This document shows positions 24,001 to 33,800 of a DNA stretch of 64,000 nucleotides, piece by piece. This DNA is from Nematostella vectensis (lineage: Eukaryota; Cnidaria; Anthozoa; Actiniaria; Edwardsiidae): positions 1,970,001 to 2,034,000 of the forward strand of contig NC_064034.1 of NCBI RefSeq assembly GCF_932526225.1. The letters are read 5' to 3'. The translations under genes and the position numbers were made by a program. The notes under the pieces are model-generated. The model searched no databases and was not told where the DNA came from. It was given only the letters and a program-made list of their open reading frames with translations. The stretch's first letter is position 1. Each line of letters opens with the position of its first letter.

Positions 24001-25240
24001 TTACTTCTACATATAAATGTATGAATAGTGTCAAAAATACCGTTACAATCGATGCGGAGTGATTGTACTACAGCTCCTGTCAAGTTGAGCACTGCTTTTC
24101 AGTCACTCTCACTTACATGAATTTCGTGTTTTAATTATTCTTGGCATCTGCAGTCACATTTTACAAATTTAACCTTGCGAAATCAAGTCACAAAAGTAAA
24201 AATAACCCAATCACAGAACACGATAGAGTACTCGATCAGGTTTCACAAACTTATTTTTAGGCTTTTCGCGAATCACGAATTTAATTTAGGGCCAATCACA
24301 AATAACGAAAATACTCTTCACCACCCTGATAACTTAAAACTATTTCTTTCATTTTTTTTGTGATTATATTTTATGTTTTCATAGCATAAAAAGCAGTGTG
24401 TATTATGTTTTGTAGACTATAAAATATGGTTTCATAAATCTGTTAACTCGAAATTTTTATTGATAGGTGATTGAGGCTGTGGTAACGTAAAGATGACGTC
24501 AGGGGATTCCCCTCGTCCGCATTTCGCGGAACTCGCGACACGATATCGCATATAGCTACAAGCCAAAAATTAAATAAAATTAAATTAAAAATACTACAAC
24601 CACGGATATTCAAAATACTTTGCACGTGTATCCTTTTTTGATGAAAATTAATAGCAATTTTCATAACAAAATATTCAAAAATTCAAAATATTTCTTATAA
24701 ATTCTGCACTTTTGTTTCAGGGAGAAAACATCGCGACGTTATTCAGTCAGTTTAGTCAACTAAGCATATTTTTCCTTCTACGGGAGTATATATATATATT
24801 GTGTAAAGCGAAAGATTTATATAGAAATCAATAATAAAAATGCCTGGCGTATTTCCGGCAGCAGTTTTATACATATCGCGGGATCACAATTCAGGCGGGA
24901 CAGACCTCGGTCTCAGATGCGAAGATTTTGACGATATTCTCATGGTCAAGTTTGCTCAGAACATCAAACTCTCTTTTCCGCACTTCTAGAGGTCTCATCA
25001 TCCCCAAGTGGTTAGATGTCTTTACAGCAACTACATCTCCACTTTTCTGCAAAAACAAGAGAATTCTTGAAGGTCAACGAAGAAGCAATGGCGCCAAAGG
25101 CGGAAGCTAAGAAGAGGGAAAGCCAAGTTCACTGCGTCTTCTCTAACCTTATGCCGACCTGTGTACACTGCCCCTGTAGCTCCTTGGCCAAGGACACTTT
25201 TCAGATTCCAGATATAGTTTGAACTGCTACGAGTCTCCAT
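9091..25240 (-). CDS. TBK1: TBK1/IKK-epsilon-like serine/threonine kinase, 23 exons, 762 aa
   Basis: Exons in order of transcription: 25148-25240, 24906-25046, 23512-23641, 23213-23303, 23028-23118, 22705-22767, 22528-22622, 22327-22437, 21913-22027, 21612-21676, 21212-21341, 19880-19949, 19422-19480, 19256-19347, 14432-14519, 13831-13885, 13566-13642, 12974-13095, 12265-12351, 11733-11831, 9974-10070, 9351-9520, 9091-9238. All junctions are GT-AG and keep phase; total 2289 nt, against 729 aa for human TBK1. Visible motifs: glycine loop GQGATGAV (18-25), lysine K40, HRDLKPGN with catalytic D137, DFG at 159-161, and activation-loop [12 protein letters not shown] in which S174 aligns with human phospho-Ser172. 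A ubiquitin-like domain follows ([17 protein letters not shown], about 310-395), then long helical/coiled-coil segments and a divergent C-terminus. In vertebrates TBK1 phosphorylates IRF3 and autophagy receptors downstream of STING and other adaptors. All kinase residues are present, so it should be active. Exon 20 ends inside a minisatellite; its intron sizes are inflated by arrays and a transposon. The C-terminal exons are assigned by frame and position, less by similarity. Confidence 0.93.
9690..9945. repeat. ~36-bp minisatellite in TBK1 intron 21
   Basis: About six or seven degenerate copies of a unit built around GGTAACACGGTAACCGTGTG and AGTAATACCCGAACCTCAA. The inner part GGTAACCGTG is close to palindromic. 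It lies between the exon ending at 9974 and the exon starting at 9520. Confidence 0.85.
10140..11757. repeat. 27-bp minisatellite containing the exon-20 splice donor
   Basis: About 60 copies of a 27-bp unit, core CCGTAAGTTCACTGTACCTT. Read on the minus strand the unit encodes the 9-residue peptide YSELTGWLR in frame and contains the donor-like AAG|GTAC. The first unit is the last 22 nt of TBK1 exon 20. A block of about 650 bp is duplicated in tandem inside the array: for example 10708-10965 and 11382-11639 are the same sequence at an offset of 674 bp, an exact number of units minus one base. A few units are 26 bp and break the frame. Confidence 0.95.
13468..13545. repeat. Two-copy direct repeat in TBK1 intron 17
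   Basis: Two copies of about 37 bp (ATCGACAAGACTCGTGTTCA, then GTTC and CCTCGCATAT) immediately 3' of TBK1 exon 17 on the transcribed strand. Too short to be called an array; listed because it sits next to the exon-17 donor at 13566. Confidence 0.7.
14567..14872. repeat. GATGGTGGTG microsatellite, left of the transposon
   Basis: Imperfect GATGGTGGTGGTTGTGGTGA-type repeats, about 300 bp. The same repeat resumes at 18555 on the far side of the RecQ-carrying transposon, so the element sits inside what was one microsatellite. Both strands give long His-rich or Val/Met-rich ORFs which I treat as artefacts. Confidence 0.95.
14873..14957 (+). repeat. Left terminal inverted repeat of the RecQ transposon
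   Basis: Reads TAGCCTCCTACGCGCAGCTC at its tip and matches the reverse complement of 18470-18554 over about 85 bp with about three mismatches. The 9 bases before it (TGATGGAGG) repeat after the right TIR. Confidence 0.95.
15119..15510 (+). pseudogene. Transposon zinc-finger (ZAD-like C2..C2) ORF, frameshifted
   Basis: The reading frame opens at 15119 ([20 protein letters not shown]) with a first C-x2-C pair. It continues in that frame to about residue 44. Near 15250 the frame must shift by one base: in the other frame the sequence reads [20 protein letters not shown], then K-C, giving the second C-x2-C pair, followed by a Lys/Glu/Leu-rich coiled-coil-like helix ([20 protein letters not shown]). 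Two C-x2-C pairs separated by about 45 residues and followed by a coiled coil resemble ZAD-type N-terminal modules. It is probably the DNA-binding or transposase-associated first exon. Further exons between 15500 and 16470 could not be assigned. Confidence 0.6.
16475..18405 (-). pseudogene. RecQ-like SF2 helicase, decayed, inside the transposon
   Basis: Two coding blocks, 18405-17938 and 17869-16475, are separated by a 68-bp GT-AG intron. RecQ motifs in order: motif [13 protein letters not shown], motif Ia [13 protein letters not shown], motif II, motif [11 protein letters not shown], motif [12 protein letters not shown] and motif [12 protein letters not shown]. These are followed by a RecQ-type zinc-binding region (C-R-R-Q-M ... 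CCDNCAKAC). Three lesions are visible: a frameshift around 18200 between motifs I and Ia; a TAA at 17958-17960 that replaces the Glu codon of the D-E-A-H box; and a further frameshift near 16800 before an acidic C-terminal tail that ends at 16475. RecQ proteins unwind DNA 3'-5'; here the gene is best read as transposon cargo because it lies between the TIRs. Full-length relatives elsewhere in the genome are expected. Confidence 0.88.
18470..18554 (-). repeat. Right terminal inverted repeat of the RecQ transposon
   Basis: Inverted copy of 14873-14957, ending CGCGTAGGAGGCTA, followed by the second TGATGGAGG duplication at 18555-18563. Confidence 0.95.
18555..18778. repeat. GATGGTGGTG microsatellite, right of the transposon
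   Basis: Continuation of the microsatellite at 14567-14872. Contains GATGGTGGTGATTGTGATGG-like variants and ends in a short GAT run at 18757-18775. Confidence 0.95.
20030..21180. repeat. 33-bp minisatellite in TBK1 intron 11
   Basis: About 34 copies of a 33-bp unit (GAACATGTGATGGATCTGTT then GGTATGTGCTGGT), with shorter 27-bp and longer variants. A six-or-so-unit pattern (GCTGAT / GCTGGT / GCTAGT) recurs at about 126-bp spacing, showing higher-order duplication. The array starts about 30 bp from the exon-11 donor at 21212. ORFs within it (S-I-T-C-S / H-H-M-F repeats) are artefacts. Confidence 0.95.
23823..24328. mobile_element. 506-bp MITE in TBK1 intron 2
   Basis: Ends are inverted: CAGGATGGTGAA at the left and TTCACCACCCTG at the right, flanked by exact ATAACT copies (23817-23822, 24329-24334). 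Inside are diverged inverted segments of AATCACGAATTTAA-type sequence. No coding capacity. CAGG termini suggest a hAT-like origin, but the 6-bp duplication is shorter than the 8 bp usual for hAT. Confidence 0.75.
24494..24512. promoter_or_regulatory. Abutting CRE/ATF and palindromic NF-kappaB motifs in TBK1 intron 2
   Basis: TGACGTCA (24494-24501) is followed without a gap by GGGGATTCCCC (24502-24512). The first is a consensus palindromic CRE/ATF site and the second a consensus palindromic kappaB site. It lies about 390 bp into the intron from exon 2, in sequence outside the MITE. Function is inferred from motif match and from the role of the host gene. Confidence 0.5.
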
Positions 25241-25584
25241 TTTAGACTTTCTTGGATTCTCAAAACCAAGTGAAGTAGTTTGTGTTTTCGCCTATCATTT
25301 GAGGTGAAAGGACGCCCTAGGCTCGTATAAGCTTGGTCCTAGCTTTGTTGAACTTGCTTAAAGGTCGAATTATGTCACCGTTCATAGCTTGGGATTTCAC
25401 AAGGAAAACTTATGACTTAGAGCATTTTCGAACTCTGCGTCACTCGTGAAAATGGCTACTCTCGAATCTTCACCACAGGCATTAGCTTATACTCCTCACC
25501 AGTCCCCTGACGACACAAAAAGGAAATGAGTCTCCCCTACACGGGAGTTATGCTACCAACACAAAAGGGCACGTTATGTAATAG
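25241..25584. promoter_or_regulatory. Divergent promoter region, TBK1 / SDR
   Basis: 344 bp separate the TBK1 start codon (minus strand) from the SDR start codon (plus strand). No TATA box is evident. The short distance implies overlapping 5' UTR and promoter sequence for both genes. Confidence 0.6.
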
Positions 25585-26376
25585 ATGATCAGAAAGAAAA
25601 TGGCCCCGTTAGCACTTGTTCAAGGTGCCAGTAGAGGAATTGGCCTTCAATTCTGCCGTCATCTATTAGCCAGAGGGAATGGGTTTGTTCTCGCAACATG
25701 TAGAAATCCAACAAACGCGAAAGAACTTCAAGATCTAAGGTCCAACTACCCGAAAAACATGGCCATTTTCGAGCTAGATGCGCACAACGAGGAAAAAATA
25801 AAAGCGACCGCAGATATGATTAAAGAAAACCACGGGAGCAAGCTAGACTTGCTGCTAAACTGCGCTGGTATGCTCCATCCTAGTGGTAAAGGAGAAACCA
25901 GTTTGAAGGAAGTGACAGCCGAAGCTCTGAGAGAAACTTTTAGTACCAACAGCATCGGTCCATTGCTGATGGCCAAACATTTTGGTGCGATGCTTGCCAA
26001 TGGAGATGGTACATACGGCTGCCAGGACGGCTCATTCCGCGGAACGCTCGTCAATATTTCAGCACGTGTTGGTTCAATTGGAGATAATAAGTTTGGGGGC
26101 TGGTACAGCTACAGGATGTCAAAGACAGCTTTGAATATGGCTACTAAAACTCTTAGTATTGAATTAGGCCGAGGGAGAAACAAAATTGTATGCATTAGTG
26201 TTCACCCAGGGACTGTGGACACAGATTTGTCCAGGCGTTACCATCGGAGTGTCGACCCGTCTAAGATATTTACCCCTGAGTACTCTGTTGAATGCATGAT
26301 GAAGGTTATTGATGGGCTCACACTCGCAGACAGTGGGAAGTTTTTTGCCTGGGATGGCCAGGAAATTGTATGGTAA
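25585..26376 (+). CDS. Short-chain dehydrogenase/reductase (C-factor / sniffer-like carbonyl reductase)
   Basis: A single-exon 263-aa classical SDR. Starting near residue 9, L-A-L-V-Q-G-A-S-R-G-I-G provides the TGxxxGIG-type dinucleotide-binding turn (14-20). N-C-A-G follows at the position of the usual NNAG. The catalytic set is S159 (NISAR), Y176 and K180 in YSYRMSK, and the PGTVDTD segment follows. It should be an NAD(P)-dependent oxidoreductase of small carbonyl compounds; substrate cannot be read from sequence. Overall arrangement matches the CsgA/C-factor and Drosophila sniffer group. Met6 is an alternative start. The absence of introns contrasts with its neighbours and could mean a retrocopy. 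A polyadenylation signal lies at 26638. Confidence 0.9.
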   Translation: MIRKKMAPLALVQGASRGIGLQFCRHLLARGNGFVLATCRNPTNAKELQDLRSNYPKNMAIFELDAHNEEKIKATADMIKENHGSKLDLLLNCAGMLHPSGKGETSLKEVTAEALRETFSTNSIGPLLMAKHFGAMLANGDGTYGCQDGSFRGTLVNISARVGSIGDNKFGGWYSYRMSKTALNMATKTLSIELGRGRNKIVCISVHPGTVDTDLSRRYHRSVDPSKIFTPEYSVECMMKVIDGLTLADSGKFFAWDGQEIVW

Positions 26377-27814
26377 TGGTTTTTACCACCATGCAAAGAA
26401 TGTCCAGGTCATCAGACTTGAGTCCCAGCTTTGGTGTTAACACAGCCTTTTAAAACCCTGGGTTTATTCCCATGAAGGGAGGTTTGTTTGCATTGACTTC
26501 AGGGAGCAATCATTATTTCCTGGGATGAGTGCTGCTATTAGCGTGCCAAAGCAGAAGACTCTAGAGGTTTGCCAGATACAAATGACCATCAGCAACCTTC
26601 TGCTAGCTACAGTGTATTTTGATTGCTTCAGTTCCCCAATAAAAAAAATGACCCTTTCCAAAAAAAAATTGGGAAGGGGCATTTTTTTTAAATGAAAGAC
26701 AAATATAGAATACCCAGCCTTGATTTAAAGTTTACACTGGTATGGCGTTCCATGGTGCCAGTGATCATTCAATTATATATATTCATGTTTTCACTAACAC
26801 CACGGACTACGGTGCCATTGATCAGAGTATCTTCATTCTATTATTAAATTTTGTTGAAAATTTAACCAATTTCACAAGATTTCTGTCCAAGTTGGGTTGA
26901 CCCCTATGAATTGGTCAAACAATGATAAACTCTTGTCACCTTTTTTTGGCCAATAATTATGGCATCCATCCTGGCCCATAGACAAGAGTAGCTGGTAAGT
27001 CATGCCACAAAAGAGGATTTGATTGTGGCTTCATTTAGGCTGAGGAGATAGTGAGAGATTTCATGTGGTTTTCTAATTACTCTTCTTCAGAAGGTGGGCT
27101 TTATAATTTTACATAAACTAAAAAGATTAAAGTGAGTTTCTTTTATTGAAATTAAGTGAATAGACCCTTTACAGAGGTGCTGACACATTAGATTGTACAG
27201 AACTACAGGAAAGTTAGCCAGGTGACTTTAGTCAGTCCAACACTGGGTACTTACACAGTCTTTGAAACAGATCAACACATACAGTAGAGAGCCTGTTAAA
27301 AGCAATCAAACATATTGCCTTCAATAAAAGTTCATAAAAAAATTTTATGTGAAAAATCATTTAAGTAAAACGAGTATGGTAAGTCAGTTACTCATTTTGA
27401 TATCAACTAGAAAATACAAGGTACACAGACTATACAAGGAAAAATAAAAATATAACAAAATTCTCTATACAAAAAGCTCTATCATAATTATACAGGTCTC
27501 ACAACGGACCTCTCACTGCCTTTCATCACTGCCATTATTAAGTATGTTACTCCAAGAGTAAGTAATATCAATAAATTATATACTTTTTAAGATTTATTTC
27601 ACTAAGTTATTTTCCTCTAAAATTGTTTTTCATTGAGCAAGGCCAAGCAAAAAGGGGAATATTCTACAACAGGAAGTGTCACTTTATCATAAACTATTTA
27701 CAACATGGTACTAGTGGTTGACTACTAACAGCCAGACTATAAAATATTTAGGGTCCCTTTTTGCTTGGCGGCACAAAAAATTACTCTGCACATTTCATGG
27801 ATTTTTAGTAACTG
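26377..27814. other. Convergent 3' flanks of the SDR and XPOT genes
   Basis: Non-coding. AATAAA at 26638-26643 suits the plus-strand SDR transcript. The part above about 27.1 kb, with many TTTATT (reverse AATAAA) hexamers, is probably the 3' UTR of XPOT on the minus strand. No transposon ends or RNA genes seen. Confidence 0.6.
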
Positions 27815-30800
27815 TCATGTCTGCAATTGGGTGAAAAAGACCTGGAAATAAAAAAAAAAAAACATTGATGCCACACATAAAAAACAATCGTGTTGTTTGT
27901 CAAACACATAATTTAAGGTTAAACAGTGTCAACAAACTATCACAGTTTATATGGGAGACTCCAGATTTTTAATTTTTAGTTAAATCTCCTGTTTTTGTTT
28001 TTTTATTTTTACAAAAAATAAAATAAAATACAAAGGATTGGAAATACAAGAGGCCAGAGAGTTACTGATTTTGCCAAAAAATATGTATAATAATGATGAA
28101 CCCCCTTTCCTCCCCCAATACCCATTCCATTGATAAACTGAAGCAAAGTCCAATCTCTGGAATTATTCAGGTCCAGACAAACAGGCAAGTTATGCACCAC
28201 ACCTTAGTGTAATTTTTAAAAGTTTTGATATCTGCGTGCTGTAGAGCTTGGGTGTATTCCTAGAGAGGAGGAGAGACAAAGATAATCAGATGATTGATTG
28301 AACGAAAGCAAGACAACAAAATAAATTGATTAATAAATAAAGTTCACCAGTCTTACCTGAACCATTGGAGGAGATAAGTTTAGGCTTGGAAGGTATTTAC
28401 TTTGCAGGTAGTCCAGAAATTCAATTCCCTGTAGTTCATCAAACAAAAGATTTCAAGAAACAGATAACAACTTGTAGGGAGCGTGATATTAATTTATTCA
28501 AAGCCACTTACAATCTGTGAGTGGTATACAATAATCCAATGTACAGTGTGACCCATGCCTCACTCACCTGTTTTTGTAAAATCATCTTCTGCGTCTGTGC
28601 AATCTCTTGCATTGCCTATGAAAAGACAGATAAGATAACTTATTCAGAATAAAGAGCATAATCAAGGAGGAATCAAAATAGTATTGGTAGAGAAAAAGAT
28701 AATTCTTCATCCAAACTACAACAACAGTAGTCAGTGACAAAATTGAGTCCCTATAGGTGTTAAGAGCATGGTCAGAGTTGTTGTACTTACAAGTCAGTCA
28801 GACAACCTGGGTAAACCAAACAAATTGCCTCCATGTTCAGAGATCATGTTCCATACTATTGTGAATTGGGACTTAATTTACTCACCAGGAATGTTTGAGC
28901 ATCATTCATGTCAAATGTTGACTTCATGGGAGCCAGGAAACAGGCAGGCACTATATTGTCATACAAAAAATCTTTAAATCCATTCTCTCCACTTGAACCA
29001 CCTAAAACAAATGAAGCATGTGAGGAAAGACAGAAACCCAAACCAAAGATAGGATAACTTCTAGCAAGTAAAAGAGGTTGTCTTATCTACCAGAACATAA
29101 ATATTGCATTACTGTAAGGTACATAGCCAGGATTTGCTGAGCAAGGATTGGGAAATGGGGTACAGGCAAAGATATCCTAGGCAAGGATTGGAGCATCACA
29201 AAAGGAGCATTAAAAGTACAAGCAGTCCCTAAATACCAGCACTTGCCACATACCCCACAACTCCACAAGTTTGCGTAGGACATTGAAGCAAATCTTTTGA
29301 GCCTACAAGTCAATACAATAGGAATCAAAATAACAATACTATATATCCACTACTCGGTAGACACAGTAACATCAAGAACAATAAGGGAGTGTTCATTAAT
29401 CACACCGAGGGGGGGAGGGAAGGTTTTTACTCAAGACACCTCAAAATTTCAGAGCCCCCCTTGTGAACATTTTTTCTGTGCCACCCCCCCCCCCCCCCCC
29501 ACATAGAACCCCCCCCCCTTATAGAACCCCCAATTTTTTTTTCTTTTTCCCTTAGAGACCTTTGTTTTTTGGAGCCCCCCCTTTTGGTGGTTAAAAATTT
29601 TTGGAGCTTCTCCCCCTCAATATCTTCCCCCCTCGGTGTATTTAATGAACACTCCCTAAAATTAATATAAGGTAACAGTTGAGTACAGCCGTAGAGTATT
29701 TACCATAGACATCATCAGATCAATTGAGTCCACCACAATATGAAAAATCAGGGGTGCTTGGATGGGGTGGGGCACTGGGGGGCACATGCCCCCCCCCCCC
29801 CCCCATTATTGAAAAAAATTTAAGGAAATGACCAGTATGGGCATGGCTGTCCCCCAAAATATCTTGTTAATGTTTCTGTATCGTGCACCCCCCCCCCCCC
29901 CCCCAAATAAATCGAGGCCTGATACAGTACTGCAATAGCCACACAACTCACCACTGGGTCGGGGTACTCTACAGCTCCTTGTATCAGTGTCAACAGCACT
30001 TGCTGGACATTATGGGGTTCTGGTGGTGATTAACAGCGGCATGAGGTAGGTACAGTAAGTGAAGGGATGGTAGGCAGGTGATAAGAGCTCATTATTACAT
30101 ACAGTATAGAAAAACACTTGATTGTAAAGTAGGTAAGGAATGGTAGGGAGGTGATAGGAGCTCATTATTACATATAGTATAGAGAAACACTTGATTGTAA
30201 AGTAGGTAAGTGAAGGAATGGTAGGGAGGTGATAAGAGCTCATTATTACATACAGTATAGAGAAACACTTGATTGTAAAGTAGGTAAGGAATGGTAGGGA
30301 GGTGATAGGAGCTCATTATTACATATAGTATAGAGAAACACTTGATTGTAAAGTAGGTAAGTGAAGGAATGGTAGGGAGGTGATAAGAGCTCATTATTAC
30401 ATACAGTATAGAGAAACACTTGATTGTAAAGTAGGTAAGGAATGGTAGGGAGGTGATAGCTCATTATTACATATAGTATAGAAAAACACTTGATTGTAAA
30501 GTAGGTAAGTGAAGGATGGTAGGGAGGTGATAAGAGCTCATTATTACATACAGTATAGAGAAACACTTGATTGTAAAGTAGGTAAGTGAAGGGATGGTAG
30601 GGAAGTGATAAGAGCTCATTATTACATACAGTATAGAGAAACACTTGATTGTAAAGTAGGTAAGTAAAGGGATGGTAGGGAGGTGATAGCTCATTATTAC
30701 ATACAGTATAGAGAAACACTTGATTGTAAAGTAGGTAAGGAATGGTAGGGAGGTGATAAGAGCTCATTATTACATACAGTATAGAGAAACACTTGATTGT

Positions 30801-33800
30801 AAAGTAGGTAAGTAAAGGTATGGTAGGGAGGTGATAAGAGCTCATTATTACATACAGTATAGAAAAACACTTGATTGTAAAGTAGGTAAGTAAAAGGTAT
30901 GGTAGGGAGGTGATAGGAGCTTTCTATTACATACAGTATAGAAAAACACTTGATTGTAAAGTAGGTAAGGAATGGTAGGGAGGTGATAGCTCATTATTAC
31001 ATACAGTATAGAGAAACACTTGATTGTAAAGTAGGTAACGAATGGTAGGGATATGATAAGAGCTCATTATTACATACAGTATAGAGAAACACTTGATTGT
31101 AAAGTAGGTAAGTGAAGGGATGGTAGGGAGGTGATAAGAGCTCATTATTACATACAGTATAGAGAAACACTTGCTAGATTTTATGGGGCTCTAGTGGTGA
31201 ATAAGAGCAGAGTGAGGTAGATAAGTGAAGTAATGCTAGGGAGGTGATAGGAGCTCTCTTTTGCAAGGATGCATACTGTACAGTATGGAGAAACACCTGC
31301 TGGACATTATGGGGCTCTGGAACCTGGACATTATGGGGCTCTGGTACCTGGACATTATGGGGCTCTGGGTTAATAAGCAGCATGAGACGGAATGATATGC
31401 AGCATTTCCTTCCCCTTTTCGAATGCCTTTACTTTGCAAAACTTTCGCAAGTTTGGACAATATTTGGAAATAGTTTTTCTTTTTGTCTATTTTTGCAGAG
31501 TCAGCACGGAATCTGTACACAGATTTTCATGTATACAGTAGTAGTTGGTATAATTTGATGTAATTCACTACTATAAACTACTGTAAATAGGTAATCATTA
31601 CCTTGACTTGTAAGAACCTCTGAGACTTCATTGTTAACTATTGCAGCAATAAATAAGAAATAACTCCTACGCAATGTCTCTTTTTCCTTGGCAGCCTAAA
31701 ATACAATACACAACATAAGGAGAATACAATTGCTTTAATCTACAAAAAAAATAATAATAATAAACTACAAAAACAAAAAAAGACAGACAGACCTGTGTAT
31801 CTGCTTCCTCAGCTGGTTTGTTAAGGACTGTAAATATAGTGTTGACTATCGCCATAAAGACATCTCTTAGAAATGGTACAATCAGGATCTGAGAAATCAG
31901 TACGTACTCTCAAAATGCATCCATTTGATTATCCCTATATATTAGGTGCTACACAAACCCCCCACCCCCTAGGGGAAGAGGTATCACAACTACCTTTGGG
32001 GTCCCATGCCATGATCCAACTGTTTGAGTTTTTATAGGCATCCCTCACTTTCTCTGTTCCAGCTCCCCCTCAATTGGTCTCGTTTGAGTGTCTAGAGATT
32101 TTCTACCCATTTGGACTTTTCCCAACATTCCCAACAATTTCCCAACATCTAGAGATGCAGGTGGAGAAGGCTACCAGGTTATCCCCTGGCTACAACTATG
32201 CCATTAACCAGTTGCATGGTTTTAAATTTTTATCAGTGTATCCTAGAAGACAGACAAATAAATACAAAAAGCCCAAACAGGCGTGCTCATGAACCAGAAG
32301 AATGAATACAATACACCAAAAACTGGAATTCAACTCTGCCAAATTTTCGTCTTAAATAAGACATTTCAGACAGAGTCTGCCCTGAAAAAGTCTTATTAAA
32401 GTTGAAAACTTGGCAGAGTCGAATTCCAGTTTTTGGTGTATTGTACTAGAAGACAGACAACATACCTTAAATTTGGCTATGATCTGGTTGATTAATGGAA
32501 TGAAATCTTGGATATCTCTTGCCTGATTAGATAACAACAAGCTCAATCACCATAAATTAGCAAAAAAACTCATAATCACACATAACTGTCACACATAACA
32601 AACAATAACTGTCTGACATGCAACCAATAACTCAAACAAGCCACTGCACACTGCACACACACACTCACTGAAACTGCACAACAACATATCACAGGAACAC
32701 TCAACAAAAGCACTATACAACAACACTACACAGCAACACTTCACAACAGCACTGTGCCACAACACTACACAACACTGCACAACAACAATGCACAGCAACA
32801 CTACACAGCAACACTACACAGCAACACTGCACAGCAACACTGCACAACAACACTACACAACACTACACAACAGCACTACACAACAGCACTACACAACAGC
32901 ACTACACAACAGCACTACACAACAGCACTACACAACAGCACTACACAACAGCACTACACAACAGCACTACACAACAGCACTACACAACAGCACTACACAA
33001 CAACACTACACAACAACACTACACAACAACACTACACAACAGCACTACACAACAGCACTACACAGAAACACTACACAACAGCACTACACAACAGCACTAC
33101 ACAACAGCACTACACAATAGCACTACACAACAGCACTACACAATAGCACTACACAACAACACTACACAACAGCACTACACAATAGCACTACACAATAGCA
33201 CTACACAACAACACTACACAAAAACACTACACAACAGCACTACACAACAACACTACACAACAACACTACACAACAACACTACACGGCAACACTACACAAC
33301 ATTACAAAACAGCACTGTGCCACAACACTGCACAGCAACACTGCACAGCAACACTGCACAACAACACTACACAACAACACTACACAGCAACACTGCACAG
33401 CAACACTAAACAACAACACTACACAACAACACTACACAGCAACACTGCACAGCAACACTACACAACAGCACTGCACAACAACACTACACAACACTGCACA
33501 ACAGCACTACACAACAGCACTACACCACAACACTACACAACAACAATACACAACACTACTCAACAACACTACACAATAACACTTTAAACAGAAATTTCAA
33601 TGCGATTTGTCAATCTTCAGGGAGGATTCTCTCCTTAGTTAGTATTCTAATGTCACAGTACTTTGTGGATACTCATACAATATATTAAAAGAGGTGGCTT
33701 AATGAATCTTACATTAAAATGGCAGTTTATGCTACTTACTGAACACTTTTCTAACAAATGCGTCACAGCAATTGGGATAAATGGCAGCACATCGTCTCCA

